Assembly: GCA_012103475.1 (NCBI GenBank)
Contig: WLWS01000001.1
Coordinates: 124,001-188,000, forward strand
From: Gammaproteobacteria bacterium
Lineage (GTDB): Bacteria > Pseudomonadota > Gammaproteobacteria > Eutrophobiales > Eutrophobiaceae
Length of the DNA stretch: 64,000 nt
Reading direction: 5' to 3'
Shown here: piece by piece, positions 32,824 through 42,104 of the stretch
How positions within the stretch are numbered: position 1 is the stretch's first letter
Layout of the letters: every line of letters begins with the position of its first letter
Program-made: the position numbers and the translations under genes
Notes under the pieces: generated by a model
Database searches by the model: none
Seen by the model: the letters and a program-made list of their open reading frames with translations, nothing else
Told to the model about the DNA's origin: nothing

Positions 32824-34974
32824 ATGGACACCAAAACGACTGAAGAAAACCTTAAGAAAAGTGGCACAGAAGTAGTCCACACTAACTGTCGCGCCTGCGG
32901 CCATGCCGGTTGCGGTGCCTTCATCACCCTCGAAGACGGTAAGGCCGTTAAAATTCAGGGAGATAAGGAACACCCAATCAGTAAAGGCTATTTGTGTCGA
33001 AAAGCCCGGGGCTTTATCGAAGACATGCAATATCACAAGGATCGTCTGCTCTATCCGAAAAAACGCGTTGGCGAGAAAGGCGAAGGCAAATGGGAGCGCA
33101 TCAGTTGGGATGAAGCACTGACAACCATCGCGGAAAAGTTTAACCAGATAAAAGAAGAGGACGGACCGGAATCCGTTATTTTCGGTCACGGTACCGGCCG
33201 TAGTCATCATCGCTTTGTTTATCGAGTCGCTAACGCCTTTGGTTCACCGAATGTACTAGCCAACGGCCACGTGTGTTACCTACCGAGACTCGCGGTTTCC
33301 AAACAGCTCGGTATGTCAGTACCGATAGTGGATTATGACAATCATCCCGAGTGCATCATGTCCTGGGGTTCCAATACCATTAAGTCTAACGCTGATGAAT
33401 ACATCGGCGTTAATCTGGGTCTCAATCTGAAACGTAAACCACGTTATATCGTTGTTGATCCACAAAAAACTGATCTGGCAAAGAAAGCAGAAATACATCT
33501 GCAACTCAGACCTGGTACTGACGTTGCGCTTTCCATGGCAATGATGCATGTGATGGTGAAAGAGGATCTTTACGACAAACATTTTGTCGAAAATTATTCC
33601 ACCGGCTTTGAGCAGTTTTGTGAAAGACTGGACGAGTACTCACCGGAAGCCGCAGAAAAAATCACCTGGGTACCGAAAGAGAAAATTATTGAAGCAGCCA
33701 GATTGTTCGCCAGTATTAAACCGGCTGCGATACAGTGGGGCGTCGGAATCGAGCATGGCGTTAACTGCGCTGATTCGGATCGGACACTTATTTTTATGTC
33801 TGCACTGACGGGTAACCTTGATACCAAAGGTGGCAATGTCATGTTCGGCCCACCTCCGGGTCTGCCGCGGATGGAATTTTGTGGTACTAATTTTCATGAT
33901 AATGTCGACAAAATGCTCGGTGGAAGCAGGTACCGACTGGCAGCTTCCATCAATCGCATTACCCCTCATGTCATCTGGGATGCCATCGAAACCGGCGAGC
34001 CCTACCCCATCAGGGGCATGATCATCAATGGCAGTAATCCACTCGCCGTGCGAGCCAATACTTCCCGGGTTTACGAATCATTGAAGAAACTCGAATTTCT
34101 GGTGGTAATGGATATCTATCCTACCCCGACGACGGAAATGGCAGACATCGTGCTACCGGCAGCTACCTGGATGGAACACAATAATATTGCCGATTACTGG
34201 AAATCCCACGGTTACATATTCCCACGGCCGAAGATTGTTGACGCTCCGGGAGAAGCTATCAGCGATGTAGAAATGCTTAATAAGCTGGGCAAGTATCTCG
34301 GTTTTGAAGATCAGTTCTGGGACAAGTATGAAGACTCCCTGGATTACATCCTCGAACCGGCGGGCGTCACCTGGGAAGAGTTCAAAAAGATGGACTACCT
34401 GCGAAATGAACCGAAATTCAAAAAATACGAAACGGAAGGATTCAAATCAAAATCCGGCAAGTTCGATTTTTATATCGAGCAGAATGCGGAGTGGGGATAC
34501 GATCCTCTACCACATCATCAGGAACCACCGGAAAGTCCGGCTCGTGAGAAAGAGTTTGTGGAAAAATTTCCCTTGGTCTTAACTACCGGTACAAGGACTG
34601 CTGAGTACTTTGGTTCAGAACACCGGCAAAGTAAGTTATTGAGAAAAATGCATCCTTACCCTTTATTAAAAATTCATCCCGAAGCCGCCGCTGAACGTGG
34701 TATTGAGGATGGCGACTGGCTATACATCGAGAGTCCACGTGGCAAAGTTAAGCATAAGGCGAGTATCACAGAAGACATTGATGCAAGAGTTGTCGCTGCC
34801 GAATTTGCCTGGTGGTATCCGGAAATGAAAGCACCGGATTATGGCTTCAAAGATTGCAATATTAACTTTCTGACCGATGATAAGAACGTCGGCCCGGAAT
34901 CGGGGTCAACCAATCTCAAAGGCCTGATGTGCCAGGTGAGTAAGGCAGACGGTGCCCCCGCTGCCTATCAGTAG
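32824..34974 (+). CDS. Molybdopterin-dependent oxidoreductase (DMSO-reductase superfamily, single subunit)
   Basis: 716 residues. The ATG at 32824 has GGAG at 32814-32817, so I prefer it to the TTG at 32785. The N-terminal 4Fe-4S ligands read Cys22-x2-Cys25-x4-Cys30-x27-Cys58, one residue more between the second and third Cys than the usual C-x2-C-x3-C. Molybdopterin-binding segments (W-G-S-N-T, N-G-S-N-P-L-A, T-G-T-R-T-A) follow. No Tat signal is present, so it is cytoplasmic. No electron-transfer or membrane subunit follows; a terminator does. The reaction (hydroxylation, hydration or reduction of an organic substrate) cannot be fixed from sequence. Confidence 0.92.
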   Translation: MDTKTTEENLKKSGTEVVHTNCRACGHAGCGAFITLEDGKAVKIQGDKEHPISKGYLCRKARGFIEDMQYHKDRLLYPKKRVGEKGEGKWERISWDEALTTIAEKFNQIKEEDGPESVIFGHGTGRSHHRFVYRVANAFGSPNVLANGHVCYLPRLAVSKQLGMSVPIVDYDNHPECIMSWGSNTIKSNADEYIGVNLGLNLKRKPRYIVVDPQKTDLAKKAEIHLQLRPGTDVALSMAMMHVMVKEDLYDKHFVENYSTGFEQFCERLDEYSPEAAEKITWVPKEKIIEAARLFASIKPAAIQWGVGIEHGVNCADSDRTLIFMSALTGNLDTKGGNVMFGPPPGLPRMEFCGTNFHDNVDKMLGGSRYRLAASINRITPHVIWDAIETGEPYPIRGMIINGSNPLAVRANTSRVYESLKKLEFLVVMDIYPTPTTEMADIVLPAATWMEHNNIADYWKSHGYIFPRPKIVDAPGEAISDVEMLNKLGKYLGFEDQFWDKYEDSLDYILEPAGVTWEEFKKMDYLRNEPKFKKYETEGFKSKSGKFDFYIEQNAEWGYDPLPHHQEPPESPAREKEFVEKFPLVLTTGTRTAEYFGSEHRQSKLLRKMHPYPLLKIHPEAAAERGIEDGDWLYIESPRGKVKHKASITEDIDARVVAAEFAWWYPEMKAPDYGFKDCNINFLTDDKNVGPESGSTNLKGLMCQVSKADGAPAAYQ

Positions 34975-35009
34975 TTTGTCTCTCCTTTTTATTGCAGCAT
35001 TTTGACAAG

Positions 35010-35040
35010 AGGGCTACCATCGCTGGTAGCCCTTTTTTTA
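35010..35040 (+). terminator. Rho-independent terminator after the molybdopterin oxidoreductase
   Basis: A perfect 10-bp stem (AGGGCTACCA, loop TCGC, TGGTAGCCCT) is followed by a T-run. It ends the transcript of the molybdopterin gene 17 nt before the lipoprotein amidohydrolase start. Confidence 0.94.
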
Positions 35041-35056
35041 TTTTTGCGAGCCCTCT

Positions 35057-37105
35057 ATGTCTCAATTAATCAAGTCATTGTTATACGCCTTTCTTTCACT
35101 CCTGTTCTTGAGCGGCTGTTCCGAACAAGCCCAACAGGAAACAAACATACAACCTGTGAACAACACTCCGACTGCTGATATTGTGCTGACAAATGGCTAC
35201 GTATACACAATCGATAATGATAAAAGCGTAAAACAGGCTGTTGCTATAAAAGACGAAATAATTATCTATGTTGGCGATGAACAGGATGTACAGAAGTTCA
35301 TTGGCGATTCAACGAAAATTGAAGACCTGAAAGGTCGTATGTTGATGCCTGGCTTGCACGATATGCACATACACGCAGCCGGTATCGTCGAACTGGACAT
35401 GTGCGACTTTAAAGGACAGCCGTACTCTCTAGAAGACATGGTTCCCTTCCTGCAAGATTGTCTACAACGCTACCAGATAGAGAAAGATGAATGGTTGATT
35501 GTTCTGCAATGGCCTTTTTCTTATGGTAACCAACCTAGTGAGCGCCTGCCGACCATGCGCGCGGCGCTTGATGCTGTTTCAGTTAAACACCCGATAATGA
35601 TGTTCGGTGACGATGGTCATCATGCCGCTGCCAACAGCCTCGCACTCGCCGGCGCAAAGAATCGAGAAGGTAAAGTAGTCGGTATAAACAAAACGACTCT
35701 CTCTGACGTTTTCGCAGAGTACAAGGAGATGATTGGTGTTGATGAAAGCGGAGAGCCCGATGGCAATATCAGCGAGAACGCTCGCAAGTTAGTCAGAGAA
35801 ACATTTAATAAGGATATTCAGGGCCTATGGGAAGGACCGGAGGCTATAATGCCGGGCGTCAATGCCAAGCTGGCAGCCAGCGGCGTGACGTCGATACAGG
35901 ACACCTGGGTTGATAAAAACCTTGAGAAGTATTACCACTGGTTGGCTGACAGCGGAGAAATGACTTTTCGACTTCGTACCGCATTATTTGAAGCCGCTGA
36001 AGATACTCATTCGGACAGTGGTCTTGAGCAAATCTCCATGCACGTGGAACACTTCAAACAAACACGGGATAAATTACAGAATTTCAAATATGTGCAGGCA
36101 AATGGGGTAAAACTGTTTGCCGATGCGGTACTTGAAGGCAACCCCTATGCACAACCGCCAAGTTTACCGGTGGCAGCAGTTCTGGACGGTTTCAAACAGC
36201 CAATTTTTTCTCTTGATCCCAATAGTGATCAGCTTGATGTCGTTGGCTATGTTGATCAAGACAGTAAGACTTGCCAGCAAGTTCACGCCGATCCGGGTTC
36301 ATACGAAGATGCTCGGGATGTTAACGCCTTCCTGGACAAACATGGCTATCATCCGGCGCAGTGTCAGAAGGCTGGCGGAGTACTCGAGCACAGTGAAGCC
36401 TACATAAAAGAGTATGTTCGTCAAATGACAGAAGCGGGATTTCATGTTCACATACATGCCCTGTCTGATAAAGGTATCCGCGTCGCCATGGATGCTTTTG
36501 CCGCGGTCAAAAGTATGGCAGACGAACAAGGTCTCACGCAGAGTATTACCCATGTACAACTGGCTCACCCCGATGATGTGAAACGTATCGGTGAGCTGGG
36601 AGTTTACGTCGCCTTCACTTATGTCTGGGTCTTCCCAACTGTTGAATACGATATGACGGTAATCCCCTTTATTGATAAGGTTAATGGCATTGCTGATCTA
36701 TACAATCCAGAACATTATTACATGCAAAATGCCTACCCTGTAAACTCCGTTCAAGAGGCTGGCGGGATTCTCACATGGGGTAGTGATGCGCCCGTAGGCA
36801 GTCGAGATCCGCTGGCCTTTCCCAGCATGCAAGCTGCAGTCACCCGAGAAGCCGACGGACAAGTTCTAAACCCGGAGCAAAGAATTTCAATCCATGATGT
36901 TATTGCCGCCTACACAATTAATGGTGCACGCCTGATGGGTCATGACAACAAACTCGGCAGTATTGAAGTTGGAAAAACAGCCGACTTAATAGTCCTGAAT
37001 CAAAACGTGGTTGAACTTGCAGAACAGGGTAAGGCAGATAGTATTAATGAAACTCTGGTCGATATGACGATTTTCGACGGAAAAATTATTTATCAAAGAC
37101 ATTAA
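35057..37105 (+). CDS. Lipoprotein amidohydrolase, YtcJ-like
   Basis: 682 residues. A lipoprotein signal with lipobox L-S-G-C (Cys near residue 22) is followed by an amidohydrolase-3 fold: D-I-V-L-T-N-G-Y-V-Y-T-I at the start, metal motif H-D-M-H-I-H, then H-I-H-A-L-S-D-K-G and W-G-S-D-A-P-V. It is somewhat longer than typical YtcJ proteins. It would hydrolyse an amide, ester or cyclic substrate from the periplasmic face of a membrane. It is isolated by a terminator upstream; the RarD-like permease follows by 51 nt. Confidence 0.9.
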   Translation: MSQLIKSLLYAFLSLLFLSGCSEQAQQETNIQPVNNTPTADIVLTNGYVYTIDNDKSVKQAVAIKDEIIIYVGDEQDVQKFIGDSTKIEDLKGRMLMPGLHDMHIHAAGIVELDMCDFKGQPYSLEDMVPFLQDCLQRYQIEKDEWLIVLQWPFSYGNQPSERLPTMRAALDAVSVKHPIMMFGDDGHHAAANSLALAGAKNREGKVVGINKTTLSDVFAEYKEMIGVDESGEPDGNISENARKLVRETFNKDIQGLWEGPEAIMPGVNAKLAASGVTSIQDTWVDKNLEKYYHWLADSGEMTFRLRTALFEAAEDTHSDSGLEQISMHVEHFKQTRDKLQNFKYVQANGVKLFADAVLEGNPYAQPPSLPVAAVLDGFKQPIFSLDPNSDQLDVVGYVDQDSKTCQQVHADPGSYEDARDVNAFLDKHGYHPAQCQKAGGVLEHSEAYIKEYVRQMTEAGFHVHIHALSDKGIRVAMDAFAAVKSMADEQGLTQSITHVQLAHPDDVKRIGELGVYVAFTYVWVFPTVEYDMTVIPFIDKVNGIADLYNPEHYYMQNAYPVNSVQEAGGILTWGSDAPVGSRDPLAFPSMQAAVTREADGQVLNPEQRISIHDVIAAYTINGARLMGHDNKLGSIEVGKTADLIVLNQNVVELAEQGKADSINETLVDMTIFDGKIIYQRH

Positions 37106-37156
37106 ATTAAGCTGGAGGGAGCTGCCTGACTCCCCGATGCCAAAGTAATAAATCAG

Positions 37157-38035
37157 ATGAATACTGGCATCACCTATTCCCTGCTGTCTTCGATCGTGTT
37201 CGCTTTTATGCCGGTTTATCTGCAATGGTTGCCCTCATCACTGAGTAGCTTTGTCGTAGTAGGTCATAGAATCATCTGGACAGCTATTATTATGGCGATA
37301 ATGTTTCTGTTAGCAGGACGTTTTCGTTGGGCCATCAGCCCTCTTTTTCAAATAAAAAAATGGCCCGGACTTCTCTGTGGCTCTTTCCTCATCAGCTTGC
37401 CCTGGGGCCTTCTTGTCTGGGCGCCTTTGAACGGCGAGACACTGGCCGTGGCCATGGGTTTTTTTCTCGGTCCACTGGTGCTGATTCTTGTTGGTTTACT
37501 GGTGTTCCGGGAACAACTTAGTTTTTGGCAAACCATGGCTAGTATTACGGCAGGTCTCGCAGTTGCTTTTAGCCTATGGAATACCGGCCAGTTTTCATGG
37601 ATAGCACTGGTGGTTGCCTTCAGCTTTAGCTTGTATGTCGTACTTCGTCGCGTGCAGCCTTTGCCCCCCTTGAGCGCTTTCTTCGTTGAAAGCCTGCTAT
37701 TGGTTCCGGCGGCGATTTGGGCCTGTCTGATATTTGGTGAAGTTGCCCATCCATTTGATTACCCACCGCTTCTAATGGCACAACTAGCAGGTGTGGCCGT
37801 AATTGGTGCCACTGGGATGTCGCTTTGGTTACTCGCCAGCCGACGTTTACCTATGTCTTTGCTAGGTCTGCTCGGCTACCTAGAACCCTTTCTTATTTTC
37901 CTGGCAGCCGTGTTAATTATCAAAGAGACTATCCAGGCAAGAGAGTGGCTCACCTATATTCTGATTGGTCTAGCCATCATTCTACTCAGTATTGATGGAT
38001 TGATTCACTTTTCAGGGAAAGCATCAGATAAATAA
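37157..38035 (+). CDS. EamA-family permease, RarD-like
   Basis: 292 residues with about ten membrane helices in two EamA halves. The N-terminus G-I-T-Y-S-L-L-S-S-I-V-F-A and the segment H-R-I-I-W-T are RarD-like. These drug/metabolite-superfamily proteins export or import small metabolites; RarD is annotated as a chloramphenicol-sensitivity protein without firm substrate. It follows the amidohydrolase on the same strand and may share its transcript. Confidence 0.88.
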   Translation: MNTGITYSLLSSIVFAFMPVYLQWLPSSLSSFVVVGHRIIWTAIIMAIMFLLAGRFRWAISPLFQIKKWPGLLCGSFLISLPWGLLVWAPLNGETLAVAMGFFLGPLVLILVGLLVFREQLSFWQTMASITAGLAVAFSLWNTGQFSWIALVVAFSFSLYVVLRRVQPLPPLSAFFVESLLLVPAAIWACLIFGEVAHPFDYPPLLMAQLAGVAVIGATGMSLWLLASRRLPMSLLGLLGYLEPFLIFLAAVLIIKETIQAREWLTYILIGLAIILLSIDGLIHFSGKASDK

Positions 38036-38040
38036 TACTG

Positions 38041-38514
38041 TTACTTCTTAATCTTGTAAGTAGAACGAATAATTGCGTGCGAACCGGCTATTTCTTCATA
38101 GTTCTGGCCATTTATTTTTCCTTTTCCTTTGATACCTGTATATCGCCCGCTACCTGCTGTAAATAACAGTGAACCCTGATAAGCACCAGTATCAGGGTTT
38201 TCCTCGCCTTCAAAACGAAAGGACACTGTCGACTCATCCTTGAATTTCATCATCATGTATCCAAAAAAAGTATTTTCCCCAGCATTATAATCGACAACTT
38301 CAGAACCTGTAAGTGTCGCTACCTCACCATTCTCTAGTGTCATCAATCCCATTAACTGAGCAAGTAATAATGAATGATCCGGGCTGTCTCCCGCATTCAT
38401 AATCTCGGCTTTTGGCACGTATACCATGAGCTGTCCGTTTAATGAATCGGCATAAACACCGAAAGTTATAAACTGGAGTATAAAAATACTTACCAGCAGT
38501 TGTGCTTTTTTCAT
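38041..38514 (-). CDS. Small exported protein of unknown function
   Basis: 157 residues with a signal peptide ending at G-V-Y-A-D. The mature part is beta-rich, with F-T-A-G-S-G-R-Y-T-G-I-K-G-K-G-K, a glycine pattern seen in allene-oxide-cyclase-like or dirigent-like barrels. No catalytic residues are evident. It lies 16 nt after the fatty acid hydroxylase and appears to be the last gene of the peroxidase/beta-helix operon. Confidence 0.75.
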   Translation of the reverse strand: MKKAQLLVSIFILQFITFGVYADSLNGQLMVYVPKAEIMNAGDSPDHSLLLAQLMGLMTLENGEVATLTGSEVVDYNAGENTFFGYMMMKFKDESTVSFRFEGEENPDTGAYQGSLLFTAGSGRYTGIKGKGKINGQNYEEIAGSHAIIRSTYKIKK

Positions 38515-38530
38515 TTGACTCTCCTATGTG

Positions 38531-39457
38531 CTACTCAGCAGTGGCAGGTAATTCGCTTAGTGTTTCATCTTCCTTAGAATAACCTTTTATAGACAAAGGT
38601 CGAAGTAACAAACCCAGAAGTGTTTTTGGTACCTTAGTTTCGGTACCAACGTTGACCGGAGGCGCACGGCCTTCTGAATCTGGGTAAAGATACGTACCAA
38701 AAAAACGATCCCAGAGAATAGTAACTTCACCATAGTTATTGTTACCTTCACTAATGAGACGACTGTGGTGCCAGCGATGCACATTTGGTGTATTGAAAAT
38801 GTAATTAAAAATACCACAGCGAAAATCTATATTGGAATGTGTCATGATTCCAAGATAAGCATTAATAGCCGAATACCAGATTATGACATCGCTCGGAGCG
38901 CCTAGAAAAAAAGGTATGGGTGCACCAACAATCATTGACTGAATTACATCAACAGGATGGAATCTGCCGGTATTAATTACGGAAAGTCTGGGTGCACTGT
39001 GATGTACTGCATGGAAACGCCATAACACCGGCACTTCATGAGCCATTCGATGAGCCATGTTATTACCCAGGTCGGTAACAATAATTCCGATTATCAACTG
39101 TGCCCACATCGGCCATTCTGTTGGCCATATATTCAGCGAAACCAGAGCCTGATAATTGTCTATTGCCCAGACTAAGACCTTGAGAATAAACACCATAGCG
39201 ATGCCGTTGGCAACGAAGTAAAGTACGGTTAGAGTTAAATCGACAGGAGTCTGACCATCGATGTTTTTCAACCAGGCTTTTTTGTATGGTAATAAAAACT
39301 CTGTTACCAGAAGCACCAGAAAGAATCCCACATAGACATAAAAAGTAGCCAGCTCTGGGTCCACTCCACTGTCCCACAGAACCTTTAAGGCCATCAGACT
39401 CGATACTATAAAGATGGGCCATAATACGTAAGATAAGAATGTGTGTAGGCCTTTCAT
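38531..39457 (-). CDS. Sterol desaturase / fatty acid hydroxylase family protein
   Basis: 308 residues from the ATG at 39457, preceded by AGGTGA at 39463-39468; the alternative GTG at 39466 overlaps that site. Four or five membrane helices precede the di-iron histidine boxes H-R-M-A-H, H-A-V-H-H and H-R-W-H-H. Such enzymes hydroxylate or desaturate lipids, sterols or carotenoids in the inner membrane with O2. It is downstream of the beta-helix/cytochrome gene (57 nt). The lipid substrate is unknown. Confidence 0.92.
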   Translation of the reverse strand: MKGLHTFLSYVLWPIFIVSSLMALKVLWDSGVDPELATFYVYVGFFLVLLVTEFLLPYKKAWLKNIDGQTPVDLTLTVLYFVANGIAMVFILKVLVWAIDNYQALVSLNIWPTEWPMWAQLIIGIIVTDLGNNMAHRMAHEVPVLWRFHAVHHSAPRLSVINTGRFHPVDVIQSMIVGAPIPFFLGAPSDVIIWYSAINAYLGIMTHSNIDFRCGIFNYIFNTPNVHRWHHSRLISEGNNNYGEVTILWDRFFGTYLYPDSEGRAPPVNVGTETKVPKTLLGLLLRPLSIKGYSKEDETLSELPATAE

Positions 39458-39514
39458 AATAGTCACCTGTTCTAATTTAGCATGAATTCAATAGTGTGCA
39501 TGGAAAAAATAGCA

Positions 39515-40909
39515 TCATGGTTTTAGTTCCAGAATATACTTTGCTGTCTCCAGCAAGACATCATCAGGCAGGTAGTCCTGTGGCGGCATTTCCGGGTAAC
39601 CCGGCCATTTTTTCACTGGCTTCTTTATGTATTTTACCAGTTCTTCCGGCTTACCTTTGTAGGTAGCCTGAACAGCAGCAATTGGCGGTCCGATTATTGT
39701 CGTGGCGTAAGTATGACAACCGGTGCAGACTGATAAATAAGTAATTCTTCCTTTTTGTTCCAAAGTCAGCGCTTTACTTTCAATCGGTTTCTCCAATCTA
39801 TAGCTTCTTACGTTCACGGTCGTCACATCAGCATCGCACTCTGACCAACGCTCAGTTCCAGCCTCGGTAATTGTGCTGCGCTCCTGAATACAATTTTTTC
39901 TCCCCTTGCCCGTCGACAGTACATCCGGTCCCTTCTTAATACCGGCTGCCTCCAATAAAGCCGCGATATCATCCTTTGGGCCAAGACCGTTATTTACAAA
40001 AACATTCTTCAGTACCTGCGCTTTATCGGGACGTGGGTCCATTGCCGGATCCGGCGGTGCACTGGCGCCGAGTGAGGCATGGTCGGCAAAGACAATACCG
40101 GCGCTGACATTATTGGTGATGATATTACCTTCGAAACGGGCTTCATCGGCGGCAAAAATGAACGCACCAACACCTGAAGGAAGACCGGCAGCGATGGCAC
40201 CGGGTGGTGCAAAATTATCGATATTGTTATTAACGATAAAATTATTGCGCACTATCGTATTTTTTGCAGTTTTGATTGGTAAGCCGGGTACCAGAGATGC
40301 AACAAAACCGACTGCGTTATCATGCATAAAATTACCTTCAACCAGCACGTCGTGAGAATTCTCGGTTTCGATACCCATAACACTGTTGTAGGTTTCGTTA
40401 TAGACAATATCTACGTTGTCACACATACCAACATAGATAGCGGCATCTTCTACTTTTGATACGATGTTATGAGAAACAAGGCCGTTCTTACCAAACTGGG
40501 GAAAGATGCCATAAACGCTGGTGCCAATCACAATGTTATTACGAATAATAAAATTATTGGCGCCTTGGGTCATGATGCCATTGGCTTTGTAATGCTGAAT
40601 CTGAAAGTTTTCAATCACCACACCATGACCTGAGGCCAGTATGCCGTCATTGCGAGTATTCTCACCATCCAGTAATGGCCTTCGGCCTTTAATAATGACA
40701 CCAGATAGGGTGACATTCTCTTTGTCTATATACAGCGTTTCCTTATAGGTACCTGGCATCACCTTGATGGTGTCACCTTTACCGGCCTTACGAATAGCAT
40801 CCTGTATAAGCTCTCCGTCATTAACAAGAATTTCTGCGGCATTGATTGAACAAATATTCAATATATTGAATAGCATGAAAGAGTAAATGACGGATTTTGT
40901 AGTGTTCAT
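39515..40909 (-). CDS. Parallel beta-helix protein fused to a C-terminal cytochrome c domain
   Basis: 464 residues from the ATG at 40909, which has GAGGA 8 nt upstream; an ATG at 40924 overlapping the preceding stop would add five residues. A signal peptide is followed by a NosD-like right-handed beta-helix (about residues 25-330) with many N-N-I/N-x-I-V repeats. The C-terminal 75 residues form a single-heme cytochrome c with C-T-G-C-H at about 395-399 and a candidate Met ligand in E-M-P-P-Q. It follows a MauG/CCP-like peroxidase, so it may be its redox partner or substrate-binding cytochrome in the periplasm. The fusion is unusual. Confidence 0.88.
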   Translation of the reverse strand: MNTTKSVIYSFMLFNILNICSINAAEILVNDGELIQDAIRKAGKGDTIKVMPGTYKETLYIDKENVTLSGVIIKGRRPLLDGENTRNDGILASGHGVVIENFQIQHYKANGIMTQGANNFIIRNNIVIGTSVYGIFPQFGKNGLVSHNIVSKVEDAAIYVGMCDNVDIVYNETYNSVMGIETENSHDVLVEGNFMHDNAVGFVASLVPGLPIKTAKNTIVRNNFIVNNNIDNFAPPGAIAAGLPSGVGAFIFAADEARFEGNIITNNVSAGIVFADHASLGASAPPDPAMDPRPDKAQVLKNVFVNNGLGPKDDIAALLEAAGIKKGPDVLSTGKGRKNCIQERSTITEAGTERWSECDADVTTVNVRSYRLEKPIESKALTLEQKGRITYLSVCTGCHTYATTIIGPPIAAVQATYKGKPEELVKYIKKPVKKWPGYPEMPPQDYLPDDVLLETAKYILELKP

Positions 40910-40920
40910 AACAGGAGTCC

Positions 40921-42099
40921 TCATGGGATTGATTGTGCCGTATACATAGGTGCTTCTTTCAGTAGCAAGCCAGAAGGTAAGACTTCCGGAACACGAGGTA
41001 AGGTCGTTTCATCTTCCAGAGTCTTCAGAAATGCCAGTAAGGCAAATTCATCGTCTTCGTTTAAGCGGGGATTAACCAGGTGCCAATGCAACTGCAGCTC
41101 CTGATCAGCAACAGCGTGACCGCGTTCGTTATTATAAAAAGAAATCACAGATTCAAGATCGGCCAATGCCCCGGAATGCATAAATGGCGCACTGAGAGTG
41201 ATATTGCGAAGAGTCGGTACTTTGAAAGCACCTCGTAGCGAAGCTTGTCCCGATATCTTCTCAGCGCCGACATCAAACTCCTTACCCTCAGGTTCTGGTG
41301 CTGCAGTCACAGCGAGCTGCTGGTTGGTAAATAAAGGAGGCGTGTGGCATTGCGAACAACGAGCAGCGAATGAGCGAAACACGGTATGTCCGATTCGTTC
41401 CTGCTCTGTGAGTGCTTCCTGATCGCCATGAGCATAACGGTCATAACGGCTATTCAATGAGACCAGACTTGATTGAAAAGCAGCCAGCGCATGACTGACT
41501 TCGTTGACGCTTATCGTTCGACTTTCTGGATAAGCAATGTTAAAAAGCGCCCTATAGGTCTTGTTTTTATTTAAAGAAAATTCGAGGTTCTCAATGGTAT
41601 TGTTCATTTCCTTCTTTTCAAACAAAGGCCCCTTTGCTTGTTCCTGCAAACTTTTCGCGCGCCCATCCCAGAACAAACTCTTCAGGAATCCGACATTCCA
41701 CAAACTGGGCGCAGAGCGTTCCAGTACTTCATTGTCTATCCCCACACTACGTGCAAGACCATCACTAAAGCCCTTGCCAGGTTGATGACAGGATGAGCAT
41801 GCCTTTGTCTTATCGCCAGAGAGTAGCGGATCAAAAAACAGGTAACGGCCCAGGTCAATTTGCTCAGCTGAATAGCCACCCTGATGCTCTGGCAAAGGAG
41901 TTTTCAGACCGCCGAAGCCTGCTGGTGAGTTATAGAATTCATACAGTGACCTGAGTTCGCAGAGTCCATTCTCAAGTTTTTCAAAACTGGGAGGACACTT
42001 TGATGACAGGGTAATTCTTTCTGCTGCGATTACGGTTCCATGACAGGCCAACAGAACAGTAAATATCACAGTAACTACCGACAAACTCTTAAAACGCAC
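40921..42099 (-). CDS. Di-heme cytochrome c peroxidase / MauG family protein
   Basis: 392 residues with a signal peptide. Two heme sites are present: C-S-S-C-H (101-105) and C-S-Q-C-H (248-252). F-M-H-S-G (306-310) matches the region supplying a heme ligand in the family. An N-terminal Cys pair (C-P-P-S-F-E-K-L-E-N-G-L-C) precedes the first heme, seen in one MauG-like branch. The protein reduces H2O2 or performs long-range oxidation of a partner protein in the periplasm. It sits 5 nt after the TPR lipoprotein and touches the beta-helix/cytochrome gene. Confidence 0.93.
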   Translation of the reverse strand: MRFKSLSVVTVIFTVLLACHGTVIAAERITLSSKCPPSFEKLENGLCELRSLYEFYNSPAGFGGLKTPLPEHQGGYSAEQIDLGRYLFFDPLLSGDKTKACSSCHQPGKGFSDGLARSVGIDNEVLERSAPSLWNVGFLKSLFWDGRAKSLQEQAKGPLFEKKEMNNTIENLEFSLNKNKTYRALFNIAYPESRTISVNEVSHALAAFQSSLVSLNSRYDRYAHGDQEALTEQERIGHTVFRSFAARCSQCHTPPLFTNQQLAVTAAPEPEGKEFDVGAEKISGQASLRGAFKVPTLRNITLSAPFMHSGALADLESVISFYNNERGHAVADQELQLHWHLVNPRLNEDDEFALLAFLKTLEDETTLPRVPEVLPSGLLLKEAPMYTAQSIP

Positions 42100-42104
42100 C
42101 TTGT

